NCBI RefSeq assembly: GCF_020151015.1
Contig: NZ_CP083747.1
Coordinates: 1-64,000 of the forward strand
Length of the DNA: 64,000 nucleotides
Origin: Pseudomonas sp. p1(2021b)
GTDB taxonomy: Bacteria > Pseudomonadota > Gammaproteobacteria > Pseudomonadales > Pseudomonadaceae
Reading direction: 5' to 3'
Below, piece after piece: positions 51,935 through 61,427 of the stretch. A program made the translations under genes and the position numbers. Within the stretch, counting starts at the first letter, position 1. Each line of letters starts with the position of its first letter. The notes under the pieces are model-generated. The model did not search any database. It worked only from the letters and a program-made list of their open reading frames with translations, and had not been told where the DNA came from.

Positions 51935-54897
51935 GCCGGTTGCAGCGGTCGTAGCGGCCTGAACTTGCCCGCGCCGATCTTGGCGCTGCTGCGCCAGAGG
52001 TAATCGCCGGTGAGGTTGATGTGCTCCCAACCGAGCGGCGACAGGTACTGCAACAGCGCGTCATCAACGGCATGGCCGTTGCCACGCAGCGCGTGCGCAG
52101 CCCGTTCCAGATAGACCGTGTTCCACAACACCACGGCAGCCGTTACCAGATTGAGGCCGCTAGCCCGGTAGCGCTGCTGCTCGAAACTGCGGTCGCGGAT
52201 TTCACCCAGGCGGTTGAAAAACACTGCCCTGGCCAGCGCATTGCGCGCCTCGCCCTTGTTCAGGCCGGCATGCACGCGGCGGCGCAGTTCCACGCTTTGC
52301 AGCCAGTCCAGGATGAACAGCGTGCGCTCGATGCGGCCCAGCTCGCGGAGCGCCACGGCCAGGCCGTTCTGGCGTGGGTAGCTGCCGAGCTTTCGGAGCA
52401 TCAGGGAGGCCGTCACCGTGCCCTGCTTGATCGAGGTGGCCAGCCGCAGGATTTCGTCCCAATGGGCGCGGACGTGCTTGATGTTGAGCGTGCCGCCGAT
52501 CATGGGTTTCAGCGCGTCATAGGCGGCGTCGCCCTTCGGGATGTAGAGCTTGGTGTCGCCCAGGTCGCGGATGCGCGGCGCGAAGCGGAAGCCCAGGAGG
52601 TGCATCAGGGCGAAGACGTGATCGGTGAAGCCCGCCGTGTCGGTGTAATGCTCCTCGATCCGCAAGTCGGACTCGTGGTACAGCAGGCCGTCGAGCACGT
52701 AGGTCGAATCGCGCACGCCGACGTTCACGACCTTGGTGTGAAATGGCGCGTACTGGTCAGAAATGTGGGTGTAGAACGTCCGCCCTGGGCTGCTCCCGTA
52801 TTTCGGGTTGATGTGGCCGGTGCTCTCGGCCTTGCTGCCGGTGCGGAAGTTCTGGCCGTCCGACGATGAGGTGGTGCCGTCGCCCCAGTGCTCGGCGAAG
52901 GGATGGCGGAACTGTGCGTTGACCAGATCGGCCAGCGCCGCCCCGTAGGTTTCGTCGCGGATGTGCCAGGCTTGCAGCCAAGCCAGCTTGGCGTAGGTCG
53001 TGCCGGGGCAAGACTCCGCCATCTTGGTCAGGCCCAGGTTGATCGCGTCGGCGAGGATCGTGGTCAGCAACAGGTTCTTGTCTTTGGCCGGGTCGCCCGA
53101 TTTCAGATGCGCGAAATGCCGAGTGAAGCCCGTCCATTCGTCCACCTCCAGCAGCAGTTCGGTGATCTTGACGTGCGGCAGGATCATTGCCGTCTGGTCG
53201 ATCAGCGCTTGGGCGGTGTCGGGTACCGCCGCGTCGAGCGGCGTGATCTTCAAGCCTGACTCGGTGATGATGGCGTCCGGCAGCTCGTTGGCCGTCGCCA
53301 TACGGTTGACGGTGGCAAGCTGTGTTTCCAGCAGCGTCAGCCGGTCGTTCAGGTACCGGTTGCAGTCGGTGGCCACGGCCAGCGGCAATTCGCTGGCCTG
53401 CTTGAGGCTGGCGAATTTCGCGGGCGGCACCAGGTAGTCCTCGAAGTCCTTGAACTGGCGCGACCCCTGCACCCAGATGTCGCCGGAACGCAACGCGTTC
53501 TTCATCTCCGACAGCGCGCATAGTTCGTAGTAGCGCCGGTCGATGCCGGTGTCGGTCATGACCAGCTTCTGCCAGCGCGGCTTGATGAACTCGGTCGGCG
53601 CGTCGGCGGGCACCTTGCGGGCGTTGTCGCTGTTCATGCCGCGCAGCACCTCGATGGCGTCGAGCACGTCCTTCGCGGCGGGAGCGGCCCGCAGCTTGAG
53701 CACGGCAAGGAATTCCGGCGCGTAGCGGCGCAGCGTGGCGTAGCTTTCGCCGATGCGGTGCAGGAAATCGAAGTCCTCGGGCTGCGCAAGCTTCTGCGCT
53801 TCGGTGACGCTCTCGGCGAAGGCATCCCAGGACATGACGGCCTCGATGGCGGCGAACGGATCGCGGCCCGCCTGCTTGGCCTCGATCAGCGCCTGGCCGA
53901 TGCGGCCGAACAACCGCACCTTGGCGTTGATCGCCTTGCCGGACGCCTGGAATTGCTGCTGATGCTTGTTCTTGGCGGCGTTGAACAGCTTGCCCAGGAT
54001 GCGGTCGTGCAGGTCGATGATTTCGTCGGTGACGGTGGCCATGCCCTCGATGGCAAGCGCCACCAGGGTGGCATAGCGTCGCTGCGCCTCGAACTTGGCC
54101 AGGTCGGCGGGCGTCATCTGGCCACCCTCACGGGCGATCTTGAGCAGGCGGTTCTGGTGCACCGACCGCTCGATGCCAGAAGGCAGGTCGAGCGCCTGCC
54201 ACGCTTTGAGGCGTTCGATGTGTTCCAGCATGTGCCGCGAATTCGGTTTGACGGGCGATTGGCGCAGCCAGGCCAGCCAGGTCGTTTTGCCGTTGTCCCG
54301 ACGCTTGAGCAGATCGTCGAGGCGGCGGCGATGCGCGTCCGACAGCGGTTCGGCCAAGGCATCGTAGATGCGCCGGTTGGCGCGGGTGATTGCTTCGGCG
54401 CTCGCCCGCTCGACGGCGTTGAGGGCAGGCAGAATGACCGACTGCTGCCGCAGGTGCTCGATCAAGGTGCTGGCCAGCACGATGCCCTTGTCGGTCTGCA
54501 AGGCCATCTCGGTCAGCAACTGGACGGCCTGCCGGTAGTGGCCCATGGTAAAGGGCTGGAAGCCGAACACCGTTTGCAGTTCGACCAGGTGCTCGCGCCG
54601 GGTCTGCTCCCGCTGCCCGTATTCGTCCCAGCTTTCGACGCTGACCTTGAGCTGGTCGGCGACCAGTTTCAACAAGGGCGGAAACGGCGGCTCATCGACG
54701 CCCAGGATGACACCAGGAAAGCGCAGGTAACAGAGCTGCACGGCGAAGCCCAGCCGGTTGGCCGGGCCGCGCCGCTGCCGGATGATGGAGAGGTCGGTTT
54801 CGCTGAACGTGTAGTGACGGATCAACTCATCCTTGGTGTCCGGCAACGCCAGCAGGCTTTCGCGCTCGGCGGCGGACAGGATTGAACGACGTGGCAT
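51931..54897 (-). CDS. tnpA: Tn3-family transposase TnpA (Tn21/Tn501 subgroup)
   Basis: The 988-residue protein has the exact length of Tn501/Tn21 transposases. N-terminal DUF4158 domain ([20 protein letters not shown]) recognises the ends. The C-terminal Tn3 DDE domain contains [20 protein letters not shown] and [19 protein letters not shown] (D), and [18 protein letters not shown] with the catalytic E. It makes replicative cointegrates that tnpR resolves. The frame is intact, and the start is 2 bp from tnpR's stop. Confidence 0.96.
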   Translation of the reverse strand: MPRRSILSAAERESLLALPDTKDELIRHYTFSETDLSIIRQRRGPANRLGFAVQLCYLRFPGVILGVDEPPFPPLLKLVADQLKVSVESWDEYGQREQTRREHLVELQTVFGFQPFTMGHYRQAVQLLTEMALQTDKGIVLASTLIEHLRQQSVILPALNAVERASAEAITRANRRIYDALAEPLSDAHRRRLDDLLKRRDNGKTTWLAWLRQSPVKPNSRHMLEHIERLKAWQALDLPSGIERSVHQNRLLKIAREGGQMTPADLAKFEAQRRYATLVALAIEGMATVTDEIIDLHDRILGKLFNAAKNKHQQQFQASGKAINAKVRLFGRIGQALIEAKQAGRDPFAAIEAVMSWDAFAESVTEAQKLAQPEDFDFLHRIGESYATLRRYAPEFLAVLKLRAAPAAKDVLDAIEVLRGMNSDNARKVPADAPTEFIKPRWQKLVMTDTGIDRRYYELCALSEMKNALRSGDIWVQGSRQFKDFEDYLVPPAKFASLKQASELPLAVATDCNRYLNDRLTLLETQLATVNRMATANELPDAIITESGLKITPLDAAVPDTAQALIDQTAMILPHVKITELLLEVDEWTGFTRHFAHLKSGDPAKDKNLLLTTILADAINLGLTKMAESCPGTTYAKLAWLQAWHIRDETYGAALADLVNAQFRHPFAEHWGDGTTSSSDGQNFRTGSKAESTGHINPKYGSSPGRTFYTHISDQYAPFHTKVVNVGVRDSTYVLDGLLYHESDLRIEEHYTDTAGFTDHVFALMHLLGFRFAPRIRDLGDTKLYIPKGDAAYDALKPMIGGTLNIKHVRAHWDEILRLATSIKQGTVTASLMLRKLGSYPRQNGLAVALRELGRIERTLFILDWLQSVELRRRVHAGLNKGEARNALARAVFFNRLGEIRDRSFEQQRYRASGLNLVTAAVVLWNTVYLERAAHALRGNGHAVDDALLQYLSPLGWEHINLTGDYLWRSSAKIGAGKFRPLRPLQPA

Positions 54898-54899
54898 AT

Positions 54900-55460
54900 T
54901 TACTGATCCGTTCTCAAGTATTGATACAGGGTTTCGCGACTGATTCCGAATTCACGAGCCAGCTTGGTCTTTTGCTCGCCAGCCTCGACACGTTGGCGCA
55001 GTTCGGCAATACGCTCAGACGACAGGGATTTCTTCCTGCCACGGTAGGCCCCGCGCTGCTTGGCGAGCGCGATGCCCTCGCGCTGCCGCTCGCGGATCAA
55101 GGCGCGTTCGAACTCGGCGAACGCGCCCATTACCGACAGCATCAGGTTCGCCATCGGCGAGTCCTCGCCGGTGAAGGTCAAATGCTCCTTAAGGAACTCG
55201 ATGCGTACGCCGCGCTGGGTGAGGCCCTGCACCAGGCGGCGCAGGTCGTCGAGGTTGCGCGCCAGACGATCCATGCTGTGCACCACGACCGTGTCGCCTT
55301 CGCGCACGAAGGCGAGCAGCCGTTCCAGTTCGGGCCGCCGTGTGTCCTTGCCCGACGCCTTGTCGGTGAACACTTTATCCACCTGGATCTGTTCGAGCTG
55401 CCGTTCTGGGTTCTGGTCGAAGCTGCTGACGCGGACGTAACCGATGCGCTGACCGTGCAA
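54900..55460 (-). CDS. tnpR: Resolvase TnpR (Tn21/Tn1721 subgroup)
   Basis: The 186-residue serine resolvase has nucleophile S in [35 protein letters not shown] and [21 protein letters not shown]-terminal [22 protein letters not shown]. From memory of the family, the N-terminal half looks closer to Tn1721 ([13 protein letters not shown]) and the tail to Tn501 ([19 protein letters not shown]), which would fit a recombinant. tnpA follows directly on the same strand. Confidence 0.94.
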   Translation of the reverse strand: MHGQRIGYVRVSSFDQNPERQLEQIQVDKVFTDKASGKDTRRPELERLLAFVREGDTVVVHSMDRLARNLDDLRRLVQGLTQRGVRIEFLKEHLTFTGEDSPMANLMLSVMGAFAEFERALIRERQREGIALAKQRGAYRGRKKSLSSERIAELRQRVEAGEQKTKLAREFGISRETLYQYLRTDQ

Positions 55461-55724
55461 GGTATCCTCCTGAGGGAAATGTGTCAGGAAGAAATCTATG
55501 ACCCTTGACGGCGTATGTCAATCAATTCGGAAGGCAACTCTATTCTGACGATTTAGCGCCGGATGGTCTGACGCCAAGTTAGGGTATAGCCTAGATTGAC
55601 ATGCGCGATGCAACCCTTAACTTGCTTGCACCTATCGTTTCCATGCTAGCTTTATCGTAACGCTAAAGAAATTGGGCTTAATGCCGAATACAATAAAATA
55701 AAACAGCCAACCCTTGAGGCTCTT
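55461..55724. other. res region between tnpR and mcp
   Basis: The 264 bp separate the GC-rich tnpR from the AT-rich mcp gene. They contain the expected resolvase sites near tnpR: CCTTGACGGCGTATGTCAAT (about 55504) has a TGACGGCGTATGTCA-like dyad, and GACGCCAAGTTAGGG follows. Recombination here can join different transposon halves. Confidence 0.6.
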
Positions 55725-57302
55725 ATGCGCCAGAATTTACCAGTGACGGGTCGAAACTTAGAACTCCCAAAAGATACCAATATTCTTTCGACTACCTCCC
55801 CTCAAAGCCATATCACGTACATTAATCCTGACTTCATTAAAATCAGTGGTTTCACTGAGGAAGAACTATTAGGCCAGCCTCACAACATCGTAAGACACCC
55901 AGATATGCCGCCTGCTGCATTTGAGCATATGTGGAGTACATTAAAATCTGGCCGCTCATGGATGGGGCTAATAAAAAATCGCTGTAAAAATGGCGACCAC
56001 TATTGGGTAAGTGCTTATGTAACGCCAATAGCTAAGAATGGTTCGATTGTTGAATACCAGTCTGTAAGGACCAAGCCTGAACCTGAGCAGGTTTTGGCTG
56101 CGGAAAAATTATATGCTCAATTGAGAAGCGGGAAGGCCGCGAGGCCGAAATGGGCTGCTAGCTTTTCCGTGAAAATACTCTTGCTCATATGGGGTAGTAT
56201 TATATCAAGCGCAATGGCTGCCGGCATGCTTACTGATACATCAATAAGCAGCTTATTGTTAGCTACTTTAATGTCAGGAAGCTTAAGCTCTGTTAGTGTT
56301 TTGGCTATTCTCTCTCCTCTTGGAAGACTGGTTGAAAGAGCCAGGAATATTTCCAATAACCCATTAAGTCAATCCCTCTACACTGGGCGCACCGATGAGT
56401 TTGGCCAAATAGAGTTTGCTTTACGAATGATGCAAGCTGAAACAGGCAGCGTAGTAGGTCGCATAGGTGATGCATCAAATCGGCTTAGCGAACACACCCA
56501 AAGCCTACTAAAGGATATTGAGTCAAGCAATGTACTTACAGTTGAGCAGCAGGCAGAGACAGATCAAATAGCAACGGCAGTAAACCAAATGGCGGCAAGC
56601 ATTCAAGAGGTTGCGAGCAATGCACAGCATGCTGCAGATGCGGCCGGAAGAGCAGACACTGAGACGGCATCTGGCCAGCGTCTGGTAGCCCACACAAGCC
56701 AGTCAATCATTGCCCTTGAAGGTGAAATTAGGCAAGCCGCTCAGGTTATTCATGAGCTTGAAGGTCAAAGTAACGAGATATCAAAAGTTCTTGACGTTAT
56801 ACGAGGGATCGCCGAGCAAACGAATTTGTTGGCACTCAACGCAGCAATTGAGGCCGCGCGTGCTGGTGAGCAGGGGCGTGGTTTTGCTGTTGTCGCCGAT
56901 GAGGTTCGCAGTCTTGCTGCTCGCACCCAGCAATCGACAACGGATATTCAAAGCATGATCAGCGCTCTACAAGAGCGAGCGCAATCCGCTGTTACAGTCA
57001 TGGAGCAAAGTAGTCGGCAAGCGCACACGAGTGTAGCTCACGCAGAGGAAGCAGCTACAGCTCTTGATGGAATTGGCCAACGTGTTAACGAAATTACCGA
57101 CATGAACGCGCAAATAGCGACTGCGGTCGAGCAGCAGGGAGCAGTAAGTGAAGACATCAACCGCAGTATTAACAATATACGCGATGCTGCTGATACCAAT
57201 GTACAGACCGGGCAGAATAATTTGCAAAGTGCGAAATCTGTCGCTCAGTTAACTAGCGCTCTGAGCGAACTGGCAAAACAGTTTTGGGAAAAACGAGGAT
57301 AA
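55725..57302 (+). CDS. Methyl-accepting chemotaxis protein with PAS domain (Aer-like)
   Basis: The 525-residue protein has an N-terminal PAS domain (about 20-115: [40 protein letters not shown]). Two membrane helices (about 155-205) and a HAMP-like linker follow. The signalling domain has the hairpin tip [35 protein letters not shown]. No periplasmic sensor domain is present, so it probably senses redox or energy state through the PAS cofactor, as Aer does. A gene of this kind is part of Tn1721/Tn1722. It reads opposite to tnpR. Confidence 0.92.
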   Translation: MRQNLPVTGRNLELPKDTNILSTTSPQSHITYINPDFIKISGFTEEELLGQPHNIVRHPDMPPAAFEHMWSTLKSGRSWMGLIKNRCKNGDHYWVSAYVTPIAKNGSIVEYQSVRTKPEPEQVLAAEKLYAQLRSGKAARPKWAASFSVKILLLIWGSIISSAMAAGMLTDTSISSLLLATLMSGSLSSVSVLAILSPLGRLVERARNISNNPLSQSLYTGRTDEFGQIEFALRMMQAETGSVVGRIGDASNRLSEHTQSLLKDIESSNVLTVEQQAETDQIATAVNQMAASIQEVASNAQHAADAAGRADTETASGQRLVAHTSQSIIALEGEIRQAAQVIHELEGQSNEISKVLDVIRGIAEQTNLLALNAAIEAARAGEQGRGFAVVADEVRSLAARTQQSTTDIQSMISALQERAQSAVTVMEQSSRQAHTSVAHAEEAATALDGIGQRVNEITDMNAQIATAVEQQGAVSEDINRSINNIRDAADTNVQTGQNNLQSAKSVAQLTSALSELAKQFWEKRG

Positions 57303-57453
57303 CGCTTTTCAGTATCTCGACAGGGATAACTTACTTTACCATCGGTTATCCCTTTTAGCCGCACAAATTTTAGCCATGGCTTTTCAGGAAGTCAGGGCTA
57401 TCAGAATGGCCTTAGAAAGCCTAGTCAAAGAGCTGTCACGAGAACACCGTTAG

Positions 57454-57491
57454 CTTAGCGTACGATTTTTTCCGAATTCTGCGGTTCCCCC
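57454..57491 (-). repeat. Right 38-bp terminal inverted repeat (Tn1721 type)
   Basis: Read inward it is GGGGGAACCGCAGAATTCGG followed by AAAAAATCGTACGCTAAG, clearly different from the left end outside the last 8 bp. Confidence 0.88.
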
Positions 57492-57632
57492 ATCAAGGAG
57501 CGTTCGCAGGTCGCCATCAATGAGGGCGAACCGAAGAGCAATCCCTGGGGCGGCCAACTGGTGGGTGGTCCGACCACAGCCAGTACCGGCAATAATGTGG
57601 ACGACAATATGTCGTTCAGCCAGTTTGCCTGA
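57492..57632 (+). pseudogene. 3' end of a gene cut by the transposon
   Basis: Directly after the transposon an open frame gives IKERSQVAINEGEPKSNPWG, then GQLVGGPTTASTGNNVDDNM and SFSQFA before TGA. Codon use is Pseudomonas-like. The other half is not on the left side of the transposon, so a deletion or rearrangement accompanied the insertion. Family not recognised. Confidence 0.5.
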
Positions 57633-57643
57633 GTGCGCCTGAC

Positions 57644-57661
57644 GGCCGCCTGATGGCGGCC
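57644..57661 (+). terminator. Possible terminator hairpin
   Basis: GGCCGCC-TGAT-GGCGGCC gives a perfect 7-bp stem 12 bp after the truncated gene, followed only by TTGCTGC. The weak U-tract makes termination uncertain. Confidence 0.5.
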
Positions 57662-57715
57662 TTGCTGCGATGAACATGCACCGCAGGGCATATGCCCTGC
57701 CGGCGCATGCCATGG

Positions 57716-58462
57716 TCAGCGCAGGGTGTAGCCGTTGTCGACGATCAGGTCCTGCCCGTGGATGCCCCGTGCGCCCAGCGACAGCAGGTGCAGCATGGCG
57801 TCGGCGATCATGGCGGGTTCGAGAAATGCCCCATTCAACAAACGCTGTTTCACTGTCTTGGCCACCGCCGCCAGCGCGTCGTCGCTGAGTTGCAGGGTGC
57901 CCCAGATCGGTGTTGCCGTGGGCCCTGGCGATACCATGTTGACCCGGATGTCGTCGGCTGCCAGCTCGACGGCCAGGTTGCGCGCAAAGGCTTTCAGGGC
58001 CGCCTTGGAGGCAATGTAGGCGGCGAGGCCGGGAAAGGTTGCCTGCGAGAGAAAGGTGCCGGTGAACACGACCGAGGCTGGGCGGGCCAGGTGGGCTTTC
58101 AGGCTGGCCAGGGTATTGAGCGCGCCCGCGCCATTGACGGCCCATTGCCGCTCGAAGGCTGCGGCATCCAGGCCATCGGCCAACTGGGCGATCCCGGCAT
58201 TGGGGGCCAGGTAGTGTATCGGGCCCAGGGTGTGCGCATACCGGGCCAGCCTGGCGAGGTCGTCGGCGCGGCTGATGTCGCCTTCAAGCCAGGTCAGTCG
58301 TTCTCCGTAGTGTTCCTGCAAAGCCCCCAGCTCACCCTGGTGACGGCTCATGGCCAACACCCTGGCCCCGGCCTGGAGCAGGCCGGTCGTCAACGCGTAA
58401 CCGATGCCCGAGCTGGCACCGGTGACCACAGCCAGGCGATTGTCGAATTCGTTGTGCTGCAT
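57716..58462 (-). CDS. Short-chain dehydrogenase/reductase
   Basis: The 248-residue Rossmann enzyme has cofactor motif TGASSGIGYALTTGLL (TGxxxGxG), the NAG motif in LAPNAGIAQLADG and catalytic YIASK (Y-x-x-x-K) preceded by FTGTFLSQATFPGLAA. MSRHQGE after beta-2 has an R that favours NADP(H). AAGGA is 7 bp before the chosen ATG (MQHNEF). It is a single gene; substrate unknown. Confidence 0.88.
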   Translation of the reverse strand: MQHNEFDNRLAVVTGASSGIGYALTTGLLQAGARVLAMSRHQGELGALQEHYGERLTWLEGDISRADDLARLARYAHTLGPIHYLAPNAGIAQLADGLDAAAFERQWAVNGAGALNTLASLKAHLARPASVVFTGTFLSQATFPGLAAYIASKAALKAFARNLAVELAADDIRVNMVSPGPTATPIWGTLQLSDDALAAVAKTVKQRLLNGAFLEPAMIADAMLHLLSLGARGIHGQDLIVDNGYTLR

Positions 58463-58822
58463 GGTTTGTCCTTGCATTCAGTGGGTGAGCACTGTGCTGA
58501 ACACAAACCATGCCAGTATATAAGTTGTTTAAAAACAGTAGGTTGTGATTTTTGTTGTCGTTATGACCTGGAGTTTTTGTGGTCGCGGTGACTCATCGGT
58601 GGTCGCGATGACCCGGCCAGGCGAGCGCATTGCCTCCAGGCTCGTTCCGCATAGAATGCGCAGTGGGGACAATCGGTAAAATGTTCTGCACGGACGGATA
58701 AAACCACTGTGCGCATTCGCGGCAGGATAACAGCCATGCCAGGCGCCTTTGTGGCGTTCACGCGTTGAGGGCATCGAGGCGGAGGCGCATGGCGCGCTTC
58801 CCGTAACCAGGGGGCATGTACA
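58463..58822. other. Divergent promoter region, no gene
   Basis: 360 bp between the SDR and the DUF2798 gene. The part next to the SDR is AT-rich (GTATATAAGTTGTTTAAAAA), probably its promoter. No gene is recognised. Confidence 0.4.
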
Positions 58823-59059
58823 GTGATCAAGCTATCGAAACGCCACGGGCACCATCTTTTTGCGTTGTTGCAGTCGGCCATTACCTGTGCGATTGCCTCG
58901 GCAATTGCCAGCCGTCCGCTGTTTCCCGTGGAACGGTTCATGGGGCACTGGTCGAAGGCCTGGGTGTTGTCCTGGCTGATGATGATTCCGGTGGTGCTGT
59001 TGATCGCGCCCTGGCTTCGGCGCCTGGTCAATTACCTGACCGACAGCGACAACCTCTGA
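58823..59059 (+). CDS. DUF2798 small membrane protein
   Basis: The 78-residue protein has two helices (about 12-30 and 47-68) and the signature HHLFALLQSAITCAIASAIA with HWSKAWVLSWLMMIPVVL. It is related to the protein at 7344-7568. The start codon is GTG. Function unknown. It stands alone between the SDR and the dehalogenase. Confidence 0.8.
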   Translation: MIKLSKRHGHHLFALLQSAITCAIASAIASRPLFPVERFMGHWSKAWVLSWLMMIPVVLLIAPWLRRLVNYLTDSDNL

Positions 59060-59074
59060 GCCCACCGCGCAGCG

Positions 59075-59212
59075 ATGGCATCGGCGGGCCTGAGTGAAAA
59101 CGCCTACAGGGTGAAAAACGATGACGGCACTCGCGAGCGTTTCCGTACGCCGGGGCAAGCCTTCTCGCCTGGGGAACAGGTACGCATCGACGGCATTCGC
59201 CTTGTTCACTAG
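59075..59212 (+). CDS. Possible 45-residue protein
   Basis: The frame reads MASAGLSENAYRVKNDDGTR ERF and ends GEQVRIDGIRLVH. The NAYRVKNDDGT and PGEQVRIDG pattern resembles the small beta-rich tail of SlyB-like or osmotic-stress lipoproteins. No good ribosome-binding site is visible, so it may be a remnant of a longer gene or chance. Confidence 0.35.
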   Translation: MASAGLSENAYRVKNDDGTRERFRTPGQAFSPGEQVRIDGIRLVH

Positions 59213-59272
59213 CAGCCCTGGCCCGAACGGCGCCCCGGCCATCATCCATGGGCGCCGTTCGCGCGGACAGCT

Positions 59273-59947
59273 TCAATCGAGCAGCCAGTCGCTCATCTCG
59301 CCCAGGTCACGTACTTCACGGGTCGGGGTGGCGCCCAATTCATCGAACACGGCCCCCTGACGATTGACCCAGCACACCGGAAAGCCGAAGTGCCGGGCGC
59401 CGGTCGCATCCCAACTGTTGGACGAGACGAACAGCAGCCTGTCCCTGGGGATGGCCATGGTTTGTTCGGCCAGGCTGTAGACGCGGTTGTCCGGCTTGAA
59501 CACCTTGACCGTTTCGACACTGATCAGGTGGTCGAATGCCCAGCCCATGTCCGAGTGGCTGACGACCTGCTCGATGGAGTGGTGCGAGCCGTTGGAGGCG
59601 ATGGCCATGGGCAGGCCGCTTGCTTTCAGCCGCCGCAAGGCCGCGGTCGTGTCCGGGTGGGGAGCCAGGTGCAGGTAGGCCTGGCCGAGCTGCCGCAGAG
59701 TGGTTTCATCCGTGGCGAGCCCCAGGTGCTTGCAGGTGTAGCGCAGGGCTTCTTCGGTTCGTTGCTCGAAGCTGGCATAGCGGCCCATGAGGCTGCTCAG
59801 CCAGGTGTATTCGAGCTGCTTCTGTCGCCACAGGCGGGAGATGGCCTCACCCTGGCCCGGGTAGGCGCTTTCGCAGGCCTGGACGACGGAGTGCACGTCG
59901 TACAACGTGCCGTAGAGATCAAAAACGATGCCTTCAATGGGTTGCAT
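59273..59947 (-). CDS. L-2-haloacid dehalogenase (HAD type II)
   Basis: The 224-residue enzyme hydrolyses L-2-halo acids (for example 2-chloropropionate) to D-hydroxy acids. All known active-site positions are present: nucleophile D10 (VFDLYGTLYD), T14, R41 (LWRQKQLEYTW), S118-N119 (AIASNGSHHS), K151 and Y157 (VFKPDNRVY), and S175, N177 and D180 (SSNSWDATGA). Residue numbers coincide with L-DEX YL. GAGAGG precedes the ATG. It stands as a single gene; natural substrate may be another small halo acid. Confidence 0.92.
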   Translation of the reverse strand: MQPIEGIVFDLYGTLYDVHSVVQACESAYPGQGEAISRLWRQKQLEYTWLSSLMGRYASFEQRTEEALRYTCKHLGLATDETTLRQLGQAYLHLAPHPDTTAALRRLKASGLPMAIASNGSHHSIEQVVSHSDMGWAFDHLISVETVKVFKPDNRVYSLAEQTMAIPRDRLLFVSSNSWDATGARHFGFPVCWVNRQGAVFDELGATPTREVRDLGEMSDWLLD

Positions 59948-60012
59948 GCCACACCTCTCTGGGGATCGTGTCCGGGGGTCAGCGTGCGCTGGGCACGCTG
60001 ACCCGGTGAGGC

Positions 60013-60711
60013 TTACGCCGGGTAGTTGGAGGGGAACAGCGCGCGGCGCATCTGCTCGTCGAGGTCTTTCTTGAAGGCGTGGTCCTTGCCCACTTCACGG
60101 GCACGGGCCGCCGCCGGGCGCGCATCGATGGCCTGGAACCAGCGCTGGATGTTGGGGTAGGCGGCCAGCGGGTCGCTTTCGCCCTTGAGCACGCGCGAGG
60201 CACGGTCGATCCAGCCCCAGGCTGAGATGTCCGCCAGGGTGTAGCTGTCGCCCACGATGTAGTCGCGCCCGGCGAGGTGCTCATCCAGCACCTGGTAGTG
60301 CCGTTCGGCTTCGCGCCGGTAACGGTTGATTGCATAGGGGATGCTCTCCGGCGCGGCATACTGGAAGTGCACGGCCTGGCCGGAGAACGGCCCGATACCC
60401 GTGGCGATGAACATCAGCCACGACAGCAGTTCGGGTTTGTCGGTCGGCGCGCCCATGAGCTGCCCGGTCTTTTCGCCGAGGTAGAGCAGGATGGCGGTCG
60501 AATCGAACACCCGTGCCTCGCGGCCACCGGGGCCTTCGCTGTCGACGATGGCCGGGACCTTGCCATTGGGGTTGATGGCCCGGAACTGCGCGGTGTGCTG
60601 TTCGCCCTTGCCGGTATCGAGAGGAACCAGCTGGTAGGGCAGCCCGGTTTCTTCCAGAAACAGGGCGACCTTGGCCGGGTTGGGCGTGGGGTGGTAGTAG
60701 AAATGAATCAT
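60013..60711 (-). CDS. Glutathione S-transferase
   Basis: The 232-residue protein has an N-terminal thioredoxin-fold domain (FYYHPTPNPAKVALFLEETG; DSTAILLYLGEKTG) and a helical C-terminal domain with GRDYIVGDSYTLADISAWGW. It resembles YfcG/YghU-like GSTs. Divergent from the TetR gene across a 100-bp gap that contains a palindrome, so it is probably repressed by that TetR protein. Confidence 0.88.
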   Translation of the reverse strand: MIHFYYHPTPNPAKVALFLEETGLPYQLVPLDTGKGEQHTAQFRAINPNGKVPAIVDSEGPGGREARVFDSTAILLYLGEKTGQLMGAPTDKPELLSWLMFIATGIGPFSGQAVHFQYAAPESIPYAINRYRREAERHYQVLDEHLAGRDYIVGDSYTLADISAWGWIDRASRVLKGESDPLAAYPNIQRWFQAIDARPAAARAREVGKDHAFKKDLDEQMRRALFPSNYPA

Positions 60712-60736
60712 GCGGGTGGGGTCCTGTCTTGTGTTT

Positions 60737-60752
60737 TAGATCGTTCGATCTA
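60737..60752. promoter_or_regulatory. Palindromic operator between GST and TetR genes
   Basis: TAGATCG-TT-CGATCTA is a perfect 7-bp inverted repeat with a 2-bp spacer, 25 bp upstream of the GST gene and 60 bp upstream of tetR. Size and position fit a TetR-dimer operator controlling both directions. Confidence 0.65.
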
Positions 60753-60812
60753 GAATAGGGCCGTCTACAGAAAAAGGGCAACACCTGTGTTGGCCTGGCA
60801 ATGGGAGTACGG

Positions 60813-61427
60813 ATGGCTCGGCCAAGAGAGTTCGATGAGAGGGCGGTGCTCGATGCAGCCGTTCAATGTTTCTGGGCCCGTGGCTATGAGGCCACTTCGG
60901 TGCGTGACCTGGCCCAGGGCATGGGGCTGACCAGTGCCAGCCTGTACAACGCTTTTGGCGACAAGCGCTCGCTGTATCGCCGTGCGCTGGACCATTACGT
61001 CGAAGAGGGTTTTGCCGACCGGGTGCGGCGATTCGAAGGCGTCCTGCCGCCGCGCCAGGCCATCGGGGCGTTCTTCGACGAGATACTCGAACGCTCGCTC
61101 AACGACCCCCAGCACAAGGGTTGCATGCTGGTGAATTCCGCCCTTGAGGCCTCACCGGACGACCCCGACTTCCAGCGCGCCGTGGCTGCTGTCCTGATAC
61201 AGATCGAGGCCTTTTTCCGGCGCTGCGTGCTGGCCGGCCAGCACAGCGGCGCCATTACCTGCGCGCAGCCGGCGGACGATCTGGCGCGCCTGCTGCTGGG
61301 CATTCTCCTGGGCGTTCGCGTCCTGGCCCGAACGCGGCCGGAGCGTGAACTGCTCGAAGGCATGGTACGGCCAGCGCTGACCCTGCTTGACAGTCACTTG
61401 AACCTTCACGGGGACCACCAACGATGA
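60813..61427 (+). CDS. TetR-family repressor
   Basis: The 204-residue regulator has HTH VRDLAQGMGLTSASLYNAFG DKRSLY and a C-terminal TetR_C-like domain with HKGCMLVNSALE, the pattern of the YxaF/AcuR-like repressors that sense reactive electrophiles such as acrylate or quinones. Chosen start MARPREFDERA follows the family. Its stop overlaps the next GST start (ATGA), so the two are coupled. Confidence 0.87.
   Translation: MARPREFDERAVLDAAVQCFWARGYEATSVRDLAQGMGLTSASLYNAFGDKRSLYRRALDHYVEEGFADRVRRFEGVLPPRQAIGAFFDEILERSLNDPQHKGCMLVNSALEASPDDPDFQRAVAAVLIQIEAFFRRCVLAGQHSGAITCAQPADDLARLLLGILLGVRVLARTRPERELLEGMVRPALTLLDSHLNLHGDHQR

Larger units (their letters stand above)
51897..57491 (-). mobile_element. 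Tn21/Tn1721-type Tn3-family transposon with mcp, hybrid ends
   Basis: The 5.6-kb element carries tnpA, tnpR, a res region and a chemotaxis gene in the order of Tn1722. Left end GGGGTCGCCTCAGAAAACGG is the Tn21/Tn501 type; right end, read inward, GGGGGAACCGCAGAATTCGG is the Tn1721 type. Both are 38 bp and share ACGCTAAG at the inner end. Flanking 5-mers are ATGAA and ATCAA, so no perfect duplication exists. Confidence 0.88.

Noticed and set aside
53758..54885. 375-codon plus-strand frame opposite tnpA
   Set aside because: Shadow of the TnpA gene; residues (GQ, LG, AD rich) are typical of reverse-frame translation.
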